From contig NZ_JAFMJZ010000007.1 in the NCBI RefSeq assembly GCF_017853185.1, positions 1-48,392 of the forward strand: 48,392 nt of DNA, given 5' to 3'. The notes under the pieces are model-generated. The model ran no database searches, was not told the DNA's origin, and was given only the letters and a program-made list of their open reading frames with translations. Both the position numbers and the translations under genes were made by a program. This stretch comes from Mycolicibacterium sp. GTDB taxonomy: Bacteria > Actinomycetota > Actinomycetes > Mycobacteriales > Mycobacteriaceae. Positions 18,253 through 27,198 of the stretch are shown here, in pieces; within the stretch, counting starts at the first letter, position 1, and each line of letters starts with the position of its first letter.

Positions 18253-19776
18253 ATGTCCGTCACCACGCTCAATGCGGCCCGCCCCACCGAATCCCTGACC
18301 GGCCACGTCGACGTGCTCATCGTCGGGGCCGGCATCTCCGGCATCGGGCTGGGCCACTACCTGGTCAAGATGCAGCCCGGCCGGTCGTTCGCCATCGTCG
18401 ACGGCCGCGACGCGATCGGCGGCACCTGGGACCTGTTCCGCTACCCGGGAATCCGGTCGGACTCCGACCTGTTCACCTTCGGCTACGAGTTCAAGCCGTG
18501 GACGTCGCAGAACGCCATCGCCGACGCCGACGAGATCCTCAACTACATGCACGAGGTCGTCGAAGAGGACGGCCTGGCCAAGCGGATCTACTTCCACCAC
18601 AAGGTGATCAGCGCCGACTTCGACTCCGCCACCGCTAAGTGGACCGCGACGCTGGAGCGCGACGGCAAGCAGTGGCAGGTCACCGCCGACTGGCTGTTCG
18701 GCGCGACCGGCTATTACGACTACGCCGCCGGTCACCGGCCGCACTTCGACGGCGAGGAGGACTTCGAGGGCACCATCGTGCATCCGCAGTTCTGGCCCGA
18801 GGACCTCGACTACAAGAACAAGGACGTCGTCGTGATCGGCAGTGGCGCCACCGCCGTCACGCTGATCCCGGCGATGGCCGACGACACCGCGCACATCACC
18901 ATGCTGCAGCGTTCGCCCACGTACGTGATGCCGCTGCCCAAACGCGACCCGGTGGCCAACGGGCTGAACAAGGTGTTGCCGGAGAAGCTCGCCTACAAGA
19001 TCAACCGCGGACTCAACAAGGGCCGGCAACGGTTCATCTACAACCTGGGCCAGAACCAGCCCAAGATCGCCCGTCGGATCATCCGGTTCTTCAACGAACA
19101 GGCGCTGCCCAAGGGCTACGACATCGACACCCACTTCAACCCGACCTACAAGCCGTGGGATCAGCGGTTGTGCGCTGTGCCGGACAACGATCTGTTCAAG
19201 GCCATCTCCAAGGGCAAGGCCTCGGTGGTCACCGACAAGATCGTGCGGTTCACCAAGACCGGCATCCTGCTGGCCTCGGGACGGGAACTGAAGGCCGACA
19301 TCATCGTCACCGCGACGGGTCTGAAGCTGTTGCCGTTCGGCGGTATCGGGGTTTCGGTCGACGGGGTCGCCAAGGATCCGCACGACACCGTGGTCTACAA
19401 GAGCTTCATGCTTTCGGGCATTCCGAACATGGCCTTCGCGTTCGGCTACACCAACTCGTCCTGGACGCTGAAGGTCGACCTGGTCTGCGAGCACCTGTGC
19501 CGGCTGATGTCCTACATGGATCAGCACGGCTACACCACCGTGGTGCCGGTCTGCGACGACCAGTCGCTGGAGAAGCGTCCGATGCTGGACTTCCCGGCCG
19601 GTTACATCACCCGCGCCGTGGACCAGTTCCCGCAGCAGGGCACCACCGGACCGTGGACCGTCGAGATGAACTTCCGGGCCGACGCCCGGCGGCTGCGCAA
19701 GGGGCCGGTCGAGGATGCGGCGCTGCGGTTCTCGGTGGCCCGCCCGGCGGTGACGTCCGGAGCTGCCAGCGCATGA
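18253..19776 (+). CDS. Flavin-containing / Baeyer-Villiger monooxygenase (EthA/MymA-like)
   Basis: VLIVGAGISGIGLG, GGTWDLFRYPGIRSDSDLFTFGYEFKPW, FEGTIVHPQFW, VIGSGATA. Confidence 0.93.
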   Translation: MSVTTLNAARPTESLTGHVDVLIVGAGISGIGLGHYLVKMQPGRSFAIVDGRDAIGGTWDLFRYPGIRSDSDLFTFGYEFKPWTSQNAIADADEILNYMHEVVEEDGLAKRIYFHHKVISADFDSATAKWTATLERDGKQWQVTADWLFGATGYYDYAAGHRPHFDGEEDFEGTIVHPQFWPEDLDYKNKDVVVIGSGATAVTLIPAMADDTAHITMLQRSPTYVMPLPKRDPVANGLNKVLPEKLAYKINRGLNKGRQRFIYNLGQNQPKIARRIIRFFNEQALPKGYDIDTHFNPTYKPWDQRLCAVPDNDLFKAISKGKASVVTDKIVRFTKTGILLASGRELKADIIVTATGLKLLPFGGIGVSVDGVAKDPHDTVVYKSFMLSGIPNMAFAFGYTNSSWTLKVDLVCEHLCRLMSYMDQHGYTTVVPVCDDQSLEKRPMLDFPAGYITRAVDQFPQQGTTGPWTVEMNFRADARRLRKGPVEDAALRFSVARPAVTSGAASA

Positions 19777-20627
19777 GCCGGCCCGCCTTCGTCGAGGTGG
19801 GGGGCAGGCGCGTCCGGGTTCGGGTGGACGGTGATCCGCACAAGCCGCCGGTGCTGTTGATCCACGGCATCGGTCGCAGCCTGGAGGACTGGGATCCGCA
19901 GTACGAGCCGCTGGCGGCCGCGCACCGGGTGATCGCCGTCGACGTCCCGGGCTTCGGCTTCTCCGACCGGCCCGACGGCCCGATCTCGTTGTCCACCTTC
20001 GCCAATGGCGTGCTGGGTGCGGTCGACGTGCTGGGCGAGACCAGGCCGCTGCACATCGTCGGCAACTCCCTCGGCGGAGCCATCACGTTGCAGATCCTGG
20101 CGACCCGGCCCGAACGGGTGGCCAGCATGGCGCTCATCGACAGCGCGGGCTTCGGCAGCGAGGTGACGATGCTGCTGCGAATCCTTGCCATGCCCGTCAT
20201 CGGCCCGCTGAGCACCAAGCGCACCACCCGCCCGGCCGCCCGGATGCTGGAGCGGGCCTGTTTCGCCGATCCGGCGCTGGCCACCGAACACCGCGTCGAC
20301 CGGGCGATGGCGATCGCCGCCAAGCCGCACCACGGCGAGGTGATGCTGGCCACCGCGCTGCAACTGGCCAGCGGTCGTGGGATCAAGCCGGGCTGGCGCC
20401 GCCAGCTGGCCGCCTTCGCCGCATTGCACCAGCGGCCCACCCTGGTGATGTGGGGCGAGAAGGACAAGGTGCTGCCGGCGCATCACATCGACGAGGCCCG
20501 GCGGGTCTTCCCGCACGCCGAAACCCATCTGCTGCCCGGGGTCGGCCACATGCCGCAGATCGAAGCCCCCGACGAGTTCGCCGATCTGCTGCTGCCGTTC
20601 CTGGCCAAGGCGACGGCGAACAGCTGA
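19773..20627 (+). CDS. Alpha/beta hydrolase
   Basis: PVLLIHGIGRSLEDWD, nucleophile elbow GNSLGG, C-terminal GVGHMPQIEAP; ATGA overlap with FMO. Confidence 0.92.
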   Translation: MSRPAFVEVGGRRVRVRVDGDPHKPPVLLIHGIGRSLEDWDPQYEPLAAAHRVIAVDVPGFGFSDRPDGPISLSTFANGVLGAVDVLGETRPLHIVGNSLGGAITLQILATRPERVASMALIDSAGFGSEVTMLLRILAMPVIGPLSTKRTTRPAARMLERACFADPALATEHRVDRAMAIAAKPHHGEVMLATALQLASGRGIKPGWRRQLAAFAALHQRPTLVMWGEKDKVLPAHHIDEARRVFPHAETHLLPGVGHMPQIEAPDEFADLLLPFLAKATANS

Positions 20628-21917
20628 TCAGGGCCGGCGGCTGTGCGCCGCCGCGCGCCCTGGCGTCACTGGCTTGCTTCTGTGCGCCGCGCCGGCGGAA
20701 ACCTTGCCTCGCAACGGCTTAGCCGTGACCGACGCAGCTGGTGCCGACGAATCCGCCGGTGTGTACGGCGTCGGCGGTCCGTACGGTTCGATCGCGCCGG
20801 TGTCCACCGCCGGCCCGCCCACACCGTAGGGCCCCGGTGCGGTGGTGCCGAACGGCCGGTTGGCCGGATCACCGGAGACATAGGCGATCCCGTTGTCCCA
20901 GCCGGTCGGGATGGCGGTCAGGAAATCCACCAGGGTCTTGACCGGATTGGGGATGTAGAGCGGATTGGCCATCGTCGGCGTGCCGGGGTTGATCGTGCGG
21001 TCGTACCCGGTCTCGACCAGAACCCGCAGCGGCGGATCCAACACGGTGGCGATCAGCGGTCCGAGCCAGGGCACCACGGTGATCGGCGCGAGTATCGGCA
21101 GGGTCGGCGCCGGGATGAGGTAGTACGTCGAATCCTGGTACTGCCCTTGGAGTTCCGGGGTGCCGATGTCCAACGGCCGCAGGTGCACGAAGTAGTACCC
21201 CGCGATCGCATTGATCATCGTCAGCAGATTGAACGGGTTGGTGGGGGAGTCCGACATCAGGTCGTACTGTCCTGCCACGTCGACGGTCGTCAGCGGTGCG
21301 GATTGCGGTGAGTCGGTCGGCGTCGCGCCGTTGAAACTCACCCCGAGGAACGGGATGTGCAGCCCGGGCACCCGGGCCAGGATGCCGCCGTCGGGCCGGT
21401 TGGGGTTGGACTGCATGACGAAGTTCACCGCCGCGGTCGACGGCGAGGCGATCAGCGAGGCCTTCTCGTCGCTGGCGATCGTCGCGCTCTGCGAGTAACC
21501 GAAGACGACGTAGCCGGTATCGGTCAGCGGCGCGGTCACGGTGTGGCCGTACGGCGGTTCGGTGACCACACATGCGGTGCCGCGCACGCACTTGTCGAGG
21601 TTGGCCATCCCGGCCGCCACCGAGGCGTCGAAGCTCAGCCCCCACAAGCCACTCATGATGCCCATCTGCTCGGGGGTGTAGACCGCGACCCGGGTGCAGA
21701 CCGCGGCACACAGTCCGGTGTCGGCGACGTACTTGTCGCTCATGGTGTCCACGTAGTAGCCGACCCAGTCCGACGGTTGCGGTGGCACCTTCAGCGGGTT
21801 GAAGGTGCCACCCATGATCAGGGCGGTCGTGGCCGAGGCGGCGTCAGCCGGAGCAGCGGCGGCGAGGGTGATCGCGGCCAGTGCCGCCGCGACACCGCTA
21901 CGAATCCGCACGCCCAT
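20628..21917 (-). CDS. Secreted PE-PPE-domain (serine hydrolase-like) protein
   Basis: Signal peptide; TALIMGGTFNPLKVP, VVFGYSQSATIAS, VMQSNPNRPDGGILARVPGLHIPFLGVSFNGATP. Confidence 0.85.
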   Translation of the reverse strand: MGVRIRSGVAAALAAITLAAAAPADAASATTALIMGGTFNPLKVPPQPSDWVGYYVDTMSDKYVADTGLCAAVCTRVAVYTPEQMGIMSGLWGLSFDASVAAGMANLDKCVRGTACVVTEPPYGHTVTAPLTDTGYVVFGYSQSATIASDEKASLIASPSTAAVNFVMQSNPNRPDGGILARVPGLHIPFLGVSFNGATPTDSPQSAPLTTVDVAGQYDLMSDSPTNPFNLLTMINAIAGYYFVHLRPLDIGTPELQGQYQDSTYYLIPAPTLPILAPITVVPWLGPLIATVLDPPLRVLVETGYDRTINPGTPTMANPLYIPNPVKTLVDFLTAIPTGWDNGIAYVSGDPANRPFGTTAPGPYGVGGPAVDTGAIEPYGPPTPYTPADSSAPAASVTAKPLRGKVSAGAAHRSKPVTPGRAAAHSRRP

Positions 21918-21977
21918 CGAACGACGGTAACCGCCGGCGGGCTGAAAGGGGAGTAGCGCAGCCGTGAGCTCTGGGGA

Positions 21978-22634
21978 TCAGTTCATTGAAACGTCGAGGA
22001 TCGTTCGCTGGACACCCGCGCCCGGCCCATCGAAGTGCCACCACTCACCGGAGTACACCGCCAGGCCCCCGGCAGCCATCGCGTTGCGCAACACCGCCCG
22101 GTTGGCCTGCTGCTGGGCGGTGAGGCCGTCGGTGGCGAAGGCCGTTGCGCGGGCGGTGAAGTCGTCGAAACCGGTGCCCATGTCGACCGGGCGGCCGGCC
22201 AGGGTGATCGTCACGTCCACCGACCGCGCGCTCTCGTGGCTGCGCGCGTACGGTCCCGGCTTGGCCACCCAGGCCGGGTTCGGCACCGCCTCGAACATCC
22301 GGACCTGAACCTCGTGCGGCCGGTAGCAGTCCCAGAAAACCAGGGTCGCGCCCTGGGCGCGCAGGGCGGCCGCGGCCGCGGTCAACCCCGGCGCCAGTGA
22401 CTCATGGACCAGGCAACGGGCGTTGGACGGATACAACTGGACGCCGACGAAGTTGTCGGCCGTGGCGTAGCGGAGGTCGATGATCGCGTCGGGCACCACC
22501 GAGCGGACGTCGACGAAGCCGGCGGCCCGGGCCTGCGGGGAGACCGGCGGGACGCCACCGTCGGGTGCGGCGCTCACCGGAGTCGCGGAGACGACGGCGA
22601 GGGTCACCAGGGCGGCTGTCAACCGGGTGCGCAT
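21978..22634 (-). CDS. Secreted VanX-type D-Ala-D-Ala dipeptidase (M15D)
   Basis: DLRYATADNFVG, VFWDCYRPHEVQ, SHESARSVDVTI, GEWWHFD. ATG at 22634 within a longer ORF. Confidence 0.87.
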   Translation of the reverse strand: MRTRLTAALVTLAVVSATPVSAAPDGGVPPVSPQARAAGFVDVRSVVPDAIIDLRYATADNFVGVQLYPSNARCLVHESLAPGLTAAAAALRAQGATLVFWDCYRPHEVQVRMFEAVPNPAWVAKPGPYARSHESARSVDVTITLAGRPVDMGTGFDDFTARATAFATDGLTAQQQANRAVLRNAMAAGGLAVYSGEWWHFDGPGAGVQRTILDVSMN

Positions 22635-23521
22635 CACTGCATTGTCTCTGCAGGAGTCAAATCCAGGTGTTCGGCCTCGTAGCGGTACCGCGGATAGCTC
22701 AGCCGCCGGTGGGTGCGCCAGACGATCAGCGCGGCCGCCAGCACGGCGGCGACCAGTGCCCCGATCCCGGCGTTGAGCACTGCGGCGTCGCGGGAGATCA
22801 CCCCGCGGTCGGCGAGCACCTGGACGTAGGTGGCGGTGCCGTTGACCGACCCGTGCAGCAGCATCACCAGCAGCAGGCTGGCCCGGGTGTTGTTCGACAG
22901 CCAGGTGAACACCACGCTGATGGCGGTGGTGAAACAGACGAAGATGGCCGCGTCGACCGCCCCGGTGACCGCGTCGGCGCTGAACCAGGCCGGTGCGTAC
23001 AGGAAGAAGTGCCAGCCCGCCCACAGCAGACCCAGCAGCAGGCTGGCGCGCAACGGCCCGAACCGGTGTTGCATCCGGGGCAGCGCGAACCCGCGCCACC
23101 CCGACTCCTCGAACAGCGGGCCGAAGATGAAATGCGCGGCGAACGCGGCGGGATACAGCGCCAGCGCCGATGGTGTCAGCACGCGGAAGATCTCGGGCCC
23201 GGCTACCGCCGCGGTGAACAGCAGTTCGATGACCGGAATCAGCAGCAGCGCAACGAGATACCAGATCGCGCCGACGTCCCAGCACGTCAGGCGTTGCAGC
23301 AACCGGCGGATTCCGGCGCGCCCCTGGGTCACGGCCGTCATGAAGAAGGCCGTTCCGGTGACCCCGACGGCCACCCCGGGCAACGCCGCCAGCGACGGCA
23401 CATGGCGGGTCTCGGAGAACGCCGGGATCCCGTTGAGCAGCAGCGGCGTCCACAACGCCCAGGTCACCGCGTAGGCGAGGACGAAGAACGAGATCAGCGG
23501 GTGAGCGCGCAGCAGTCGCAT
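22634..23521 (-). CDS. CPBP family intramembrane glutamic endopeptidase (CAAX protease-like)
   Basis: Multi-TM; EESGWRGFALPRM and LLWAGWHFFLYAPAW motifs. Overlaps the vanX-like gene start by 1 nt. Confidence 0.9.
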   Translation of the reverse strand: MRLLRAHPLISFFVLAYAVTWALWTPLLLNGIPAFSETRHVPSLAALPGVAVGVTGTAFFMTAVTQGRAGIRRLLQRLTCWDVGAIWYLVALLLIPVIELLFTAAVAGPEIFRVLTPSALALYPAAFAAHFIFGPLFEESGWRGFALPRMQHRFGPLRASLLLGLLWAGWHFFLYAPAWFSADAVTGAVDAAIFVCFTTAISVVFTWLSNNTRASLLLVMLLHGSVNGTATYVQVLADRGVISRDAAVLNAGIGALVAAVLAAALIVWRTHRRLSYPRYRYEAEHLDLTPAETMQ

Positions 23522-23588
23522 GGTGCCCTCCTTACCACCGACTCAGAGGTGGCTGTAACGAAACGCCGGCATGGGCGGATGAACGGGT

Positions 23589-23942
23589 ATGGGAGTTCGC
23601 ATCGCACGCCGGCTTCGGGACGGCGCCGTCGCCCTCAGCCTGGGGATGACGCTCTGGACAGCGCCGCACGGCCTGGCCGACACGGCTGAGCCCGCCCCGC
23701 CACCGGCGGCCGAGGTGACCCCGTTGGCTGCACCGGCGGTGACCCCGCCGGACGGGATGCCGCACCTGCCCAGCCCGGACAGCCTGCCGCCCGGGACGAC
23801 CCAATCCGCGCCCGAACATCGCAACCTCGGGTACCTGCGGCAGATCTGGCAGGCGGTGCAAAGCCACGACGTAACGATGTCCGACGCACTGCTGCTGATC
23901 GCCCAGCGGCCGATGGACACACCGGCCAGAGAGCCGGGCTGA
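23589..23942 (+). CDS. Small Pro-rich putative secreted protein, unknown function
   Basis: 117 aa; basic/hydrophobic N-terminus, PAPPPAAEVTPLAAPAVTPPDG linker, helical C-terminal segment. Confidence 0.55.
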   Translation: MGVRIARRLRDGAVALSLGMTLWTAPHGLADTAEPAPPPAAEVTPLAAPAVTPPDGMPHLPSPDSLPPGTTQSAPEHRNLGYLRQIWQAVQSHDVTMSDALLLIAQRPMDTPAREPG

Positions 23943-23949
23943 GCCCGGG

Positions 23950-24606
23950 CTAATCCGGGCCGATGCTCACGACGACCTCGTTGCGGCGCAGGAACGGTAG
24001 CGTCCACGGCGGGTCGTAGAACCAGCCCATCGGCTCTCCGGCCGGCTCGATCCCGTTGTCCCGCAGGGACTTCAGCAGCTCTTCGGTGCGTTCGGCCACC
24101 GCCCGGTTGGTGAGCATCCCGGCGAACCTCAGTACCGCCACCCGATCCGGCGGGACTGTGACCAGGCGCACCCGATCGTCGTTGGGCGTGGGCAGGCTCT
24201 CCAGGGTGTACTCCGACGGCATGAAGAACCGGATCACCCACTGGCCGTCGGCCCCGCGCTCGGCGGCCACCGGCGCGGTCATCGCGATCTTCTCGTTCTG
24301 CTGGGCGCCTTTCCCGTTCTGCTGGGCGACGGGGGCCGTCATCGCGATCTTGGCCCTGGCGGTGTTGCCGCCGAAGATGTACCCCGCCAGCCGCCGGAAC
24401 CCCTCGTTGCGGGCGGCATCCTCGTCGGCGTCGACGGAGGTCTCCGCGGCGATCCGGGTGCCGTAGCGGCGGATCTCGACGTCGCCCACCTTGCGCTCCA
24501 CCGTGAACGACGGTTCCTCGGTGCCGTGCCGGATGCCCACGATCGTGCCCGCGGCCTCGGCGACCTGTCCCGCCGCGCCGATGATCTTGTTCAGCATGTC
24601 CGCCAA
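23950..24606 (-). CDS. SOUL-family heme-binding protein
   Basis: EVRRY-like VGDVEIRRYGTRIAAET, KIAMTAPVAQQ, FFMPSEYTLESLPTPND, RVAVLRFAG. Confidence 0.9.
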   Translation of the reverse strand: MADMLNKIIGAAGQVAEAAGTIVGIRHGTEEPSFTVERKVGDVEIRRYGTRIAAETSVDADEDAARNEGFRRLAGYIFGGNTARAKIAMTAPVAQQNGKGAQQNEKIAMTAPVAAERGADGQWVIRFFMPSEYTLESLPTPNDDRVRLVTVPPDRVAVLRFAGMLTNRAVAERTEELLKSLRDNGIEPAGEPMGWFYDPPWTLPFLRRNEVVVSIGPD

Positions 24607-24643
24607 TGTACCTGCGGTTTCCGGTCCCCGGCCGGGCCCGGAT

Positions 24644-25720
24644 TCAGTCCCGGCTGAACTGCGCGTACCGGGTGCGATGCTGGTCGGTGGATCCGTATTC
24701 GTACTGGACGGCGGTGAGCCGCTTGAAGTAGTGGCCGACGGCCAGTTCCTCGGTCATGCCCATGCCGCCGTGCAGTTGCACCGCGTTCTGGCCGATGAAC
24801 CGCGCCGCCCGGCCGATGGTCGCCTTGGCCGCCGAGACCGCCCGGGCCCGGTCGCGTCGGCCGGCATCGAGATTGAGCACCGCCAGGTACACCGCCGACA
24901 CCGACTGCTCGAGTTCCATGTACATGTCCACCATCCGGTGCTGCAGCACCTGGAACCCGCCGATCGGCTGGCCGAACTGCTGGCGCTGCTTGCAATAGGC
25001 CACGGTGTCGGCGAGCACCCGTCGCATCGCGCCGACCGCCTCGGCGCACACCGCGGCGGCCCCCTCGTCGCGGGCCTGCTCCAGCGAGGCCGCCGCGTCA
25101 GCGGAGATCAGCGCGTCGGCGGGTAACCGCAGACCGTCGAACGCCAGGTCGGCGGCCCGGCGGTCGTCGACGGTGCGGTAGCCGTGCATCGGTGTGCCGG
25201 CCTCGGTGAGGAACAGCCCGACGCCATCGCCGGTATGCGCGGCGATCAGGAGATGAGTGGCGATCGGTGCGTTCATCACGACCGCCGGGGAGCCGGTGAG
25301 GACCCAGTGCTCTCCGTCGCGAACAGCGTTGACGCACAACGGATCCAGGGATACCGCCACGATGGACGATCCCGCTGCGATCTGCTCGAGCACCGCCTCG
25401 GCCGCCGGGTTGCCGGCCCGGTCCAGCAGCCCGCCGGCCACCACCACGGTGTCGACGAACGGCTCGATCACCAGGGCCCGGCCCAGTTCCTCGGCGATCA
25501 CCATGATCTCGACCGGTCCACCGCCCATGCCGCCGGCGCTCTCGGGCAGGGCGGCGCCGAGGATGCCGAGTTCGTCGGCGAAGGCCCGCCAGATCTCGGG
25601 CTGCCAACCCGCGCCGGTCTTCGCCGCGGTGCGGCTCTTCTCGAGGTCGTAGCGGGTGGCCAGGAACTTGCCCAGGCCGTCGCGCAGCAGTTCCTGTTCG
25701 GTGCTCAGGTTGAAGTCCAT
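24644..25720 (-). CDS. Acyl-CoA dehydrogenase family protein (FadE-like)
   Basis: MDFNLSTEQELLRDGLGKFL; RQQFGQPIGGFQVLQHRMVDMYMELEQ; C-terminus lacks the usual EIQR motif. Confidence 0.88.
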   Translation of the reverse strand: MDFNLSTEQELLRDGLGKFLATRYDLEKSRTAAKTGAGWQPEIWRAFADELGILGAALPESAGGMGGGPVEIMVIAEELGRALVIEPFVDTVVVAGGLLDRAGNPAAEAVLEQIAAGSSIVAVSLDPLCVNAVRDGEHWVLTGSPAVVMNAPIATHLLIAAHTGDGVGLFLTEAGTPMHGYRTVDDRRAADLAFDGLRLPADALISADAAASLEQARDEGAAAVCAEAVGAMRRVLADTVAYCKQRQQFGQPIGGFQVLQHRMVDMYMELEQSVSAVYLAVLNLDAGRRDRARAVSAAKATIGRAARFIGQNAVQLHGGMGMTEELAVGHYFKRLTAVQYEYGSTDQHRTRYAQFSRD

Positions 25721-25738
25721 GTTCACAGCCCCCGTGTC

Positions 25739-26947
25739 CTACAGGCCCAGCGTGGCTTTGGCCAGGATGTTGCGCTGAATCTCGTTGCTGCCCGCGTAGA
25801 TCGAGCCGGCCCGGTCGTTGAAGTAGCGCAGCGGGGCCATCGCCTGCCACGGCTCGCCGCTGACGTAGCCGTCGGGTGGTGGGAGGTAGTCGGCCACCGG
25901 GCCGCCCGGCCGGGCGGCATGGGGCTGATAGGCGCGGCCGTGCGGGCCGGCGGCCTCCATCGCCAGTTCGGTGATGGCCTGACTGAGTTCGGTCGACAGG
26001 ATCTTCAGCATCGACGACGCCGCTCCGGGATTGCCGCCGGCGGCGACGGTGGACAGCATCCGGTGTTCGAGGATCTCCAGGACGTCGGTGCGGATCCGGA
26101 CGTCGGCGAGTTTGGCGGCAAACGCCGGATCGTCGAGCAGATCCCCGGCGTTGCGGGCGATCGACTCGGCCATCACCTGCAGGCCCGGGGCCGATGCGCC
26201 ACCGCCGCGTTCGAACTCCAACAGGTACTTGGCCACCGTCCAGCCGTCGTCGATCCGGCCGATCACATTCGATTTGGGCACCCGCACGCCGTCGAAGAAG
26301 ATCTGGGTCTGAATCTCCTCGCCGGAGGTCATCACCAGCGGCCGGATCTCGATGCCGGGGCTGGTCATGTCGATCAGTACGAAGGTGATCCCGTGCTGCT
26401 TCTTGTCGCTGCGGGTGGTGCGCACCAGGGCGAAGATCCAGTTCGCCTCCATGGCGTGGGTGGTCCAGATCTTGCTGCCGGTGCAGACCAGGTGGTCGCC
26501 GTCGTCCACCGCGGCCATCGACAGTGAGGCGAGATCGGACCCGGACTCCGGTTCGGAGTAGCCCTGGCAGAAGAAGACCTCTCCGGTGAGGATGCGGGGC
26601 AGGAAGTAGTCCTTCTGCTCAGCCGTGCCGAAGGCGATGATGGCGTGGGCGACCATGCGAATCCCCATGGGGGACAGGGCCGGCGCGCCGGCGAGGGTGG
26701 ATTCCCGGCTGAAGATGTAGTGCTGGGTCAGCGTCCAGTCGCAGCCGCCGTGCTCCACCGGCCAGGCCGGAGCCGCCCAGCCCCGTGCGTGCAGGATCGC
26801 CTGCCACGCCATGCTGGCCTCATGGTCGGCGTACACACTCGTCATCAACCGGCCGGCCCGGCGCAGGTTTTCGGTCAGGTTCTCGTCGAGGAACGCCCGC
26901 ACCTCATCGCGGAACTCGAGGTCCTCCGGTGACCAGGTCAGGTCCAT
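25739..26947 (-). CDS. Acyl-CoA dehydrogenase (FadE-like)
   Basis: FFCQGYSEPESGSDLASLSMAAVDDGDHLVCTGSKIWTTHA; C-terminal SIYAGSNEIQRNILAKATLGL. Confidence 0.93.
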   Translation of the reverse strand: MDLTWSPEDLEFRDEVRAFLDENLTENLRRAGRLMTSVYADHEASMAWQAILHARGWAAPAWPVEHGGCDWTLTQHYIFSRESTLAGAPALSPMGIRMVAHAIIAFGTAEQKDYFLPRILTGEVFFCQGYSEPESGSDLASLSMAAVDDGDHLVCTGSKIWTTHAMEANWIFALVRTTRSDKKQHGITFVLIDMTSPGIEIRPLVMTSGEEIQTQIFFDGVRVPKSNVIGRIDDGWTVAKYLLEFERGGGASAPGLQVMAESIARNAGDLLDDPAFAAKLADVRIRTDVLEILEHRMLSTVAAGGNPGAASSMLKILSTELSQAITELAMEAAGPHGRAYQPHAARPGGPVADYLPPPDGYVSGEPWQAMAPLRYFNDRAGSIYAGSNEIQRNILAKATLGL

Positions 26948-27066
26948 CGGCCATCCCTTTCAGCGCTCGCCCCTGCCAGGAACGGTAAACCCCCGCGTTT
27001 AGAGCGGTCGGCAGGGGGGAACTCCGCCGACGGCACGCCGTGAGCGGTGCCCCGAATCGTGACCCG

Positions 27067-27103
27067 GAGAGGCCCGGTCCCTGCACAAGGGCCCGGGCCT
27101 CTC
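27067..27103. other. Strong hairpin in the divergent fadE / GNAT-AAA intergenic region
   Basis: GAGAGGCCCGG...CCGGGCCTCTC (11-bp perfect arms); inner CCCT/AGGG pairs after one mismatch; 5-nt loop GCACA. Confidence 0.6.
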
Positions 27104-27198
27104 GTTCGCAAACTGGCAACCGAAGTCCCCGGGATGGGGGATGCGCTGCGCGCCGTGCCCGGCAGGCTCTACCGGACAGCAGTGACAGGAGGTGTGCG

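Noticed and set aside
18639-20627. 662-aa plus-frame ORF spanning FMO and hydrolase
   Set aside because: Only the C-terminal part (from 19773) is the hydrolase; the N-terminal part is an out-of-frame read of the FMO.
24270-24360. Duplicated KIAMTAPVA segments in the SOUL protein
   Set aside because: Repeated KIAMTxPV is a normal feature of SOUL-family proteins as I recall them.
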